From positions 136,649-159,646 of the forward strand of contig JH155387.1 of assembly GCA_000226015.1 (NCBI GenBank): DNA of 22,998 bases. The letters are read 5' to 3'. Each line of letters starts with the position of its first letter. Positions within the stretch are counted from its first letter, which is position 1. This DNA is from Mnemiopsis leidyi. Taxonomy: Eukaryota > Ctenophora > Tentaculata > Lobata > Bolinopsidae. Of the stretch, positions 19,101 through 22,998 are shown piece by piece. The translations under genes were made by a program, and so were the position numbers. The notes beneath the pieces are model-generated. The model was not told the origin of the DNA. It did no database searches and saw only the letters and a program-made list of their open reading frames with translations.

Positions 19101-19390
19101 CAGGTTCATGATCTATGTGGAATCTCAACATAAACCTAAAATTAAAACCAAAAGGAATGAAATCAAAAAATGTTAACCGTGAGATCAAGGTGAATTAGGG
19201 TGTACCCCCTATAACTCAAAGGGGTGAAGTAGAAAAAAAAGTTAACTGTCAGATCTAGGTGAATGAGGGGGTACGTGAATCAGGGGGGAACCCCCCCCCC
19301 CCCTTAACTCAGTGTTTACAACTCACCTGTATTGTGATGGGAACTGTACAGGATCGTATAAAGTTGCACACATCTCCCGGTATATCTACA
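13062..19390 (-). CDS. fam135: FAM135-like protein, N-terminal half, spliced, partial
   Basis: The exons, in transcript order, are 19390-19327, 18776-18662, 16978-16817, (15790-15732), 15298-15188, 14477-14379 and 13157-13062. Phases at the joins (0, 1, 1, 0, 0, 0) agree throughout. The best match from memory is FAM135A/B. The block YSPVYGLHY...LFEYMYM...YTVH parallels the FAM135 motif FSP..GLHH...MFDYFHL...VTVH. The later W-F-E-F-L-E...R...CFTQSHPKE resembles its W..FLE...R....FF...HP segment. FAM135 proteins end in a serine-hydrolase-like DUF676 domain with a G-H-S-L-G nucleophile motif; I found no exon for it here, so the gene is partial or broken. The start codon is not identified. Exon calls are firmer than the family name, which rests on recalled similarity and not on a search. 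Confidence 0.6.
13240..13760. mobile_element. hAT-like MITE with 8-bp target duplication
   Basis: The element 13248-13752 starts GGCAGTATCCAAGAAGCCCG and ends with its exact complement. It is flanked by AAAATTGG at 13240-13247 and 13753-13760. Long inverted arms extend about 180 bases each side. Each arm also contains 12-bp tandem units (ACTGGTTCGCGT) that are themselves arranged as an inverted repeat. An 8-bp duplication suggests the hAT superfamily. No transposase frame is present. It sits in a - strand intron about 90 bases from the 13062-13157 exon. Confidence 0.85.
14379..14477 (-). CDS. FAM135-like exon (DQLIHDLKSVSRS...FLECFIHSK)
   Basis: Acceptor CATACCTTGCAG and donor CAACAG|GTATTT; 33 codons, phase 0-0. 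It contains the helical W-F-E-F-L-E-C-F segment that resembles the W..FLE motif of FAM135. Confidence 0.8.
14917..14945. promoter_or_regulatory. GTCACGTGAC palindrome next to CCAAT
   Basis: GTCACGTGAC (14917-14926) is a perfect E-box palindrome of the kind bound by USF/TFE-type bHLH factors; a CCAAT box follows at about 14937. A similar pair lies near 15928-15952. Both are inside - strand introns, and function is unproven. Confidence 0.3.
15188..15298 (-). CDS. FAM135-like exon (DTLPSEYRHELKPADAVDAL...)
   Basis: Acceptor AACAACTTCAG and donor CAG|GTTTCT; 37 codons, phase 0-0. GC content and codon use are clearly higher than in the surrounding intron. The product looks like an amphipathic helix (LRTILTSLSEIESIDDAQ). 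Confidence 0.8.
15732..15790 (-). CDS. Possible FAM135-like exon (VTYAVESSFVIFMRKRTAS)
   Basis: The acceptor is very good (TTCTCCAACTTGCAG) and opens in phase 1. A GTAGTT donor closes it in phase 0 after 19 codons, exactly the phases needed between the flanking exons. The donor is ordinary and I cannot match the residues to FAM135, so this is a phase-based proposal. Confidence 0.4.
16199..16420. repeat. 25-bp minisatellite, about nine copies
   Basis: The unit AGTAGTTAGCTTTAACTAAA + TCTAT recurs. On the - strand every unit contains GCTAAC, close to a metazoan branch-point sequence. It lies in the intron after the 16817-16978 exon. Confidence 0.9.
16472..16786 (-). repeat. Duplicated 70-bp segment flanking a 22-bp array
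   Basis: Segments 16472-16541 and 16714-16786 are about 80% alike (GTCTACACATAACTC, CAATTGCCG). On the - strand both are open in one shared frame (KFRQLA, LSELCVD), and several differences are synonymous. They may be a duplicated relic exon or just part of the repeat unit. Splice phases do not fit the neighbouring exons. Confidence 0.6.
16539..16702 (-). repeat. 22-bp minisatellite built from 5' splice sites
   Basis: On the - strand, units GTAAGTTTTGTAAAGGAGTA + AA repeat about eight times, and several keep a perfect GTAAGT. The donor of the 16817-16978 exon (GTAAGTTTTCTGAAGGAGTA) is the same unit, so the array appears to have grown from it. Confidence 0.85.
16817..16978 (-). CDS. FAM135-like exon (KEDLFEYMYMAQIRYTVH...)
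   Basis: Acceptor CCTCCTTGCAG and donor TACA|GTAAGTTTTC; 162 bases, phase 1-1. The frame is open through DLFEYMYMAQIRYTVH, HTLLSQCWESRLPVLSVVDV and GIQDY. The pattern of an aromatic-rich F-E-Y-x-Y followed by T-V-H matches the FAM135 N-terminal domain. The donor is the first unit of a 22-bp family that is then repeated in the intron. Confidence 0.85.
17306..17355. repeat. 25-bp perfect tandem duplication
   Basis: The unit beginning AACTACTTAATCTTAGATAC occurs twice without change, so it is recent. Confidence 0.9.
17669..17690. repeat. 10-bp inverted repeat, 2-bp spacer
   Basis: GTGTACACTG TC CAGTGTACAC is a perfect hairpin. Confidence 0.85.
18588..18671. repeat. 44-bp tandem duplication covering a splice donor
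   Basis: The unit TTAATCTGAAAAAGTCTGTT...ACAATAATGAAG occurs at 18588 and 18632. The copy boundary overlaps the donor of the 18662-18776 exon: the exon-side copy reads GTGAGTAAC, the intron-side copy GTAAGTAAC. Confidence 0.9.
18662..18776 (-). CDS. FAM135-like exon (FQLYHAKLIS...YSPVYGLHY)
   Basis: Acceptor ACCTTGCAG and donor ATT|GTGAGTAAC; 38 codons plus one base, phase 0 to 1. The leftover T plus GT of the next exon makes a Cys codon. The YSP..GLHY motif is the main basis for the FAM135 call. A 44-bp tandem duplication has copied this donor, and a 19-bp minisatellite begins about ten bases beyond the acceptor. Confidence 0.8.
18786..19000. repeat. 19-21 bp minisatellite, about ten copies
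   Basis: The unit TAATTGGGTTATTAGTGGT and variants. On the - strand the units carry CCACTAAT and abut the acceptor of the 18662-18776 exon. Confidence 0.85.
19171..19303. repeat. 69-bp tandem duplication ending in a C run
   Basis: GTTAAC[CT]GT[GC]AGATC[AT]AGGTGAAT occurs at about 19172 and 19241. A 13-base C homopolymer follows at 19291-19303. Confidence 0.75.
19327..19390 (-). CDS. FAM135-like exon (VDIPGDVCNFIRSC...)
   Basis: The - strand reads acceptor TTTCGCAG, one base, 21 codons, then CAG|GTGAGT. It starts in phase 2 and ends in phase 0, joining the next exon directly (..PITIQ/FQLYHAK..). The strong donor and matching phase support it. The preceding exon is uncertain. Confidence 0.7.
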
Positions 19391-19681
19391 CTGCGAAATG
19401 AGAGTCGTTAGAGTCGTTAGAGTGATTACCTCGTGATTATCTCGTGATTATGCAATTATACGGTCATATTAGTGACTTCCCTGTGATGACTTGGATACGC
19501 AACCTCACTGGATGTGAAAATACCTGATATATTGTACTTTAAAGAGCAGATGTCAAATCTCCAACATTCACGATTTTATTTTTTACGAGCCAGACAATCA
19601 AATTTTCATAAATACGTTACAAAGCAGTACCCGGGTATAATAGCAAACCATACGAACCAACATAGTTGAAGATCACATAAC

Positions 19682-19802
19682 TGTAACTTAGTATTATATC
19701 TTAGCGCGGATTTCGATGTAGAGTCGAATCTTTGCGGCATAATCTTCAAAAGATCAATATCATTTGGCGGTGTCTTTATCGAACCATCACTTTTAAGTGA
19801 TG
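19682..19802 (-). CDS. Candidate upstream exon, uncertain
   Basis: An open frame of 39 codons (SLKSDGSIKTPPNDIDLLKI, then a Ser-rich stretch) lies between a plain AG at 19803-19804 and a weak GTTATG donor. It would start in phase 1 and end in phase 2, which is the phase the 19327-19390 exon needs. Both splice sites are poor, and I recognise no family. Confidence 0.22.
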
Positions 19803-19829
19803 CTATTATAATACATACTTCAGAATTAG

Positions 19830-19952
19830 CAATCTAACAATCCTCTAATGAACTTGTTACTTGATCCTGCACTCTGCAGTCTGCAGACGACTCAGTAATC
19901 TAACAATCCTATCATGAACTTGTTACTTGATCCTGCCGTCTGCAGACGAAGA
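19830..19952. repeat. 66-bp tandem duplication
   Basis: AATCTAACAATCCT then TGAACTTGTTACTTGATCCTGC occurs at 19831 and 19897, with a few changes; the first copy has an extra CTGCAGT. Confidence 0.85.
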
Positions 19953-19983
19953 GTTAAGTGCAAAATGTTTTATGAGCAAGTCG

Positions 19984-20505
19984 GTGTGTCTGTTTGTCTG
20001 TGTATGTGTGTGTATGTCTGTGTGTCTGTTTGTCTGTGTGTTTGTGTATCTGTATGTATGTGTTTCTGTGTGTCTGTTTGTCTGTGTATGTGTGTCTGTG
20101 TGTCTGTGTGCCTGTGTGTCTGTGTGTATGTCTGTTTGTCTGAGTACATGTGTCTGTGTGTCTGTGTGTCTGTGTGTATGTGTGTCTGTGTGTCTGTGTC
20201 TGTGTGTCTGTGTACATGTGTCTGTTGTCTGTGTGTTTGTGTATCTGTGTGTATGTGTGTCGGTGTGTCTGTTTGTCTGTGTGTCTGTGTGTCTGTGTGT
20301 AGACTGTGTGTCTGTTTGTCTGTGTGTCTGTTTGTCTGTGTGTCTGTGTGTCTGTTTGTCTGTGTCTGTGTGTCTGTGTGTCGTTGTGTCTGTGTGTATG
20401 TGTATCTGTGTGTATGTTTGTCTGTGTCTGTGTGTCTGCACGTATATGTTCGTCTGTGTATCTGTGCGTCTGTGTATCTGTGTATCTATGTGTCTGTGTA
20501 TAATG
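19984..20505. repeat. Long TG-rich satellite, (TGTGTGTC/TGTTTGTC)n
   Basis: About 520 bases of GTCTGTGTGT, GTCTGTTTGT and GTATGTGT units. Long open frames rich in Cys-Val-Ser on one strand and His-Thr-Gln on the other arise from the repeat and are not genes. Confidence 0.95.
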
Positions 20506-21128
20506 TGCCAGTTTGTTATATTAACTATTTGTTACATTAGTGTCAATGTGCACTGTGCCTGTGTCTATAACTACCTATCAGTAAGTACTTTCAAAATATC
20601 AAAATTGATCTTATGATGAGTCATGAGACTGCGCCGCTCTGGACTTCATGTCACCCTGACCACGACCAGAACCACTACACTGTAATATACCGATATATTG
20701 GCAATACCCTGACGTTCTGTACTCCTGTGCTGGGCTCGTACATTTTTCACTAAATGTATACATGCACATGTATCGTCCATAGTACATATTTTTTTACATA
20801 TTAGCATATCCAGATTCGTTTTGTACATACTTGGCGAATGGCATAATGCAATAAAGATAAAATAACATTTTGTCACACTTATAGTTCACGAATTTTAGGT
20901 GAAAACTCACAAGTATCATACACAATTGCAATACCTTCCTATCTTACCCACTACTTTGGTTTCGTCGAATATTTGATTTTAAAATGAACCAGAGTTTTAC
21001 AATTCAAAAATTAAAATTCAGAGGAATAATCTGCAGACATTGCTTTACTTTATTCCTTCACAAACAATCCAACAGCTATCAAGTAAAGCCGAAACTGCAA
21101 CTGATTAAGGAAGTTTGCGCACATGCCT

Positions 21129-21260
21129 GTAGCACTTAACAGTTCAATGTTATTGAACGAAGTAGCACTTAACAAGTAAGTGTTATTGAACGATGTAGCA
21201 CTGTACAAGTCAATGTTACTGAACAAAGTAGCACTATAGCAGCCAATGCTATTGAGCGAG
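21129..21260. repeat. 33-bp minisatellite, four copies
   Basis: Units start GTAGCACT and end with an ATTGAACGA-like stretch. The period is a multiple of three, so an 11-residue repeat is open on the - strand, but nothing else suggests coding. Confidence 0.85.
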
Positions 21261-21317
21261 ATCTCAGATCTAGACAGCAGAGTAAAATAGTACAATAACT
21301 GTTTGCTGAACGCTTAC

Positions 21318-21396
21318 TGCTCAGAAGCTCCATAAGGGCACGACACGTGGGTAGATTTAAACGATATTTTACATTGACTAGTCCCAACTTCTTAAT
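21318..21396 (-). CDS. Candidate upstream exon, uncertain
   Basis: The - strand frame IKKLGLVNVKYRLNLPTCRA, then LMELLS, ends at a good GTAAGC donor in phase 1. The acceptor has no pyrimidine tract and its position is a guess. It could be an early FAM135-like exon or chance. Confidence 0.22.
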
Positions 21397-22736
21397 CTCG
21401 GTTTATTTTCTAACGACTCTTATGTAAGAAAATCGTTAATTCTTCAAATTCTTTTGTGAGACCGGACTTTTCGAAAGTGGTTAAAACATTGTATATAAAA
21501 CAATCTATGTAGAAAATTCAGGGGCACCTGAAAACAAAAATTAACATAGTAATGAAAGTAAAGAAATGTTCAAAATACCTGAAAATAAAAGCGTTCCTCA
21601 GTTTGATCACCGCCTTCTTCATAATGACTTTAAACGTGCTGGATATTGCACAGTTATCCTGAAAAATAGACTTGAGTTAGCAAATTGTCGCTTTAAGTTT
21701 TTATCGGTCACAACGATAAGTACAATTACAAGGAGCAGTCCAATGAACTAACTCGGATATATGTCGCCGTTATACGTAGACAGATCATTAGTATAAAATT
21801 AGGTGCATTGTTTACCGCATAGTACCAAGATGTACAGTATGTATAAATTGTACTCACGCAGTCTAGCTTTAGGTACAAACTGCAATGTATAAAATTTACA
21901 CACAATCTAAGTTAACGTCCAATTCCAATGTATACATTGTACACAGTACACACACAGTCTGAGTTAACTTACAATCTACAATTTATAAGTAAAAGGCAGC
22001 AGTTAAGCTCTACTCGGAGACAAATTGCACGTCCTATACATTCAGTTAGTATGGAATGTACAATGTACAATCTTATGCAGTAAAACATGCAGCAAGTAAA
22101 ATCTTAAGGAATAGCGATGTAAGTAATCGTGCATCGTACGTCAAATCAATCTCAATATTTCCGCCATTTAAACGATTTGACAGTAATACAACTAAGAGTA
22201 AAGGTTACAGAAGTGTGCAAAATCTTATTCCGTGTTTGAGCAGTGCTTTGAAGATCAGGAGCCAGATCTTTAACCCAAATTTGCTGAACAGAAAAAAGCT
22301 GAAAGCTATAATATAGCGACTATAGCGATAGAATTAGGTTTTCATCCCACTCACAGATCGTTGACAGTCTTAACTAGGTACCTACGTTCTGTAAAAATAT
22401 GAAGTTGATTGTGTGTAGGGCGATTTATCGACATTGAAATTGACAAATTATTCTATGTAGCCATATCTCAACATTGAAATACCTGATTAAAAAATAATTC
22501 TATGTAGCTGTGTGTTCGTCAGGTTTAGGGTGCAATGTAAAGGCCAATAAATAAATAGATAAATATTTAAAGATCAAATTGTAGACCACAATACATGAGG
22601 AATGAGATATAATTAAATAGTGCTTGAACTGATCTGTGCAGGATTTGACAAATCAGATTTAATCTGTAAGCAGTACACCCTACTAAGACCTAAATCCAAG
22701 ACCAATTAAAGTTAACTTTATGTTCAATAGGATATG

Positions 22737-22985
22737 TAGCTGTCAGGTAGGTACCTTGCTGTCAGGTAGGTACCTTGCTGTCAGGTAGGTACCTTGCTGT
22801 CTGTCAGGTAGGCACCTTGCTGTCAGGTAGGCACCTTGCTGTCAGGTAGGTACCTTGCTGTTAGGTAGGTACCTTGCTGTCAGGTAGGTACCTTGCTGTC
22901 AGGTAGGTACCTTGCTGTCAGGTAGGTGCCTTGCTGTCAGGTAGTACCTTGCTGTCAGGTAGTACCTTGCTGCCAGGTAGCACTG
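22737..22985. repeat. 19-bp minisatellite, about twelve copies
   Basis: The unit TGTCAGGTAGGTACCTTGC repeats to within 20 bases of the window end. Two late copies have lost GG. It contains an AGGTAGGTACCT near-palindrome and several CAG|GTAGGT donor-like words on the + strand. Confidence 0.95.
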
Positions 22986-22998
22986 ACAGGATACGTTA

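Larger units (their letters stand above)
20541..22738. other. Region without a recognised gene
   Basis: It is AT-rich and contains the 33-bp repeat at 21129-21260 and some imperfect repeats near 21840-21985 and 22430-22510. A + strand open frame at 22056-22316 (86 codons) has no recognisable family or splice context, and an uncertain - strand exon lies at 21318-21396. Confidence 0.45.

Noticed and set aside
19914..20616. Long Cys/Val/Ser-rich and His/Thr/Gln-rich open frames on both strands
   Set aside because: They arise from the TG/TC repeat, which lacks stops in several frames; no start context, domain or splice site supports a gene.
20611..20754. 47-codon + strand frame starting MSHETAPLW, with an open - strand frame over part of it
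   Set aside because: Both strands read plausibly over the same bases and neither has good splice sites, so neither can be chosen.
22056..22316. 86-codon + strand open frame
   Set aside because: Somewhat protein-like and Lys/Ser-rich, but no family, promoter or splice context is visible.

Overview
The window is nuclear DNA from an animal. It is AT-rich, has many introns, is full of minisatellites and hairpin elements, and shows no bacterial gene organisation. The protein families (SRCR, LDL-receptor class A, rhodopsin-like 7TM, and a FAM135-like protein) are metazoan. An invertebrate, probably marine, is likely because an SRCR/LDLa/7TM chimera of this shape is not a vertebrate gene. I cannot name the phylum from sequence alone.

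Left half, + strand (1499-12011): one receptor gene with seven coding exons and a consistent reading frame of 1673 codons. A signal-peptide exon is followed by four one-exon SRCR-like domains, one exon with an ephrin-receptor/GCC2-GCC3-like cysteine module, and a single 3.4 kb exon. That last exon carries a short cysteine domain (W-R-S-D-G...CDP...PCC), several LDLa-type modules, a seven-helix domain like relaxin/LGR receptors, and a short tail. Every intron is phase 1, as expected for exon shuffling. One intron uses a GC donor. The introns carry a foldback element, a diverged tandem repeat and a poly-A retrotransposed insertion with a 12-bp target-site duplication.

Right half, - strand (13062-19390, perhaps starting near 21.4 kb): at least six short exons with good splice sites and matching phases. 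I read them as the N-terminal half of a FAM135-family protein. The expected C-terminal lipase-like part is not visible. Either the gene continues to the left past the receptor gene, leaving that gene nested antisense in an intron, or it is truncated.

The introns of the - strand gene are crowded with minisatellites. Two of these repeat splice signals: an array of 5' splice sites after the 16817-16978 exon, and a tandem duplication of the donor of the 18662-18776 exon. A 505-bp hAT-like MITE with an 8-bp target duplication lies at 13248-13752. From about 20.5 to 22.7 kb I see no convincing gene. A 19-bp minisatellite fills the last 250 bases.
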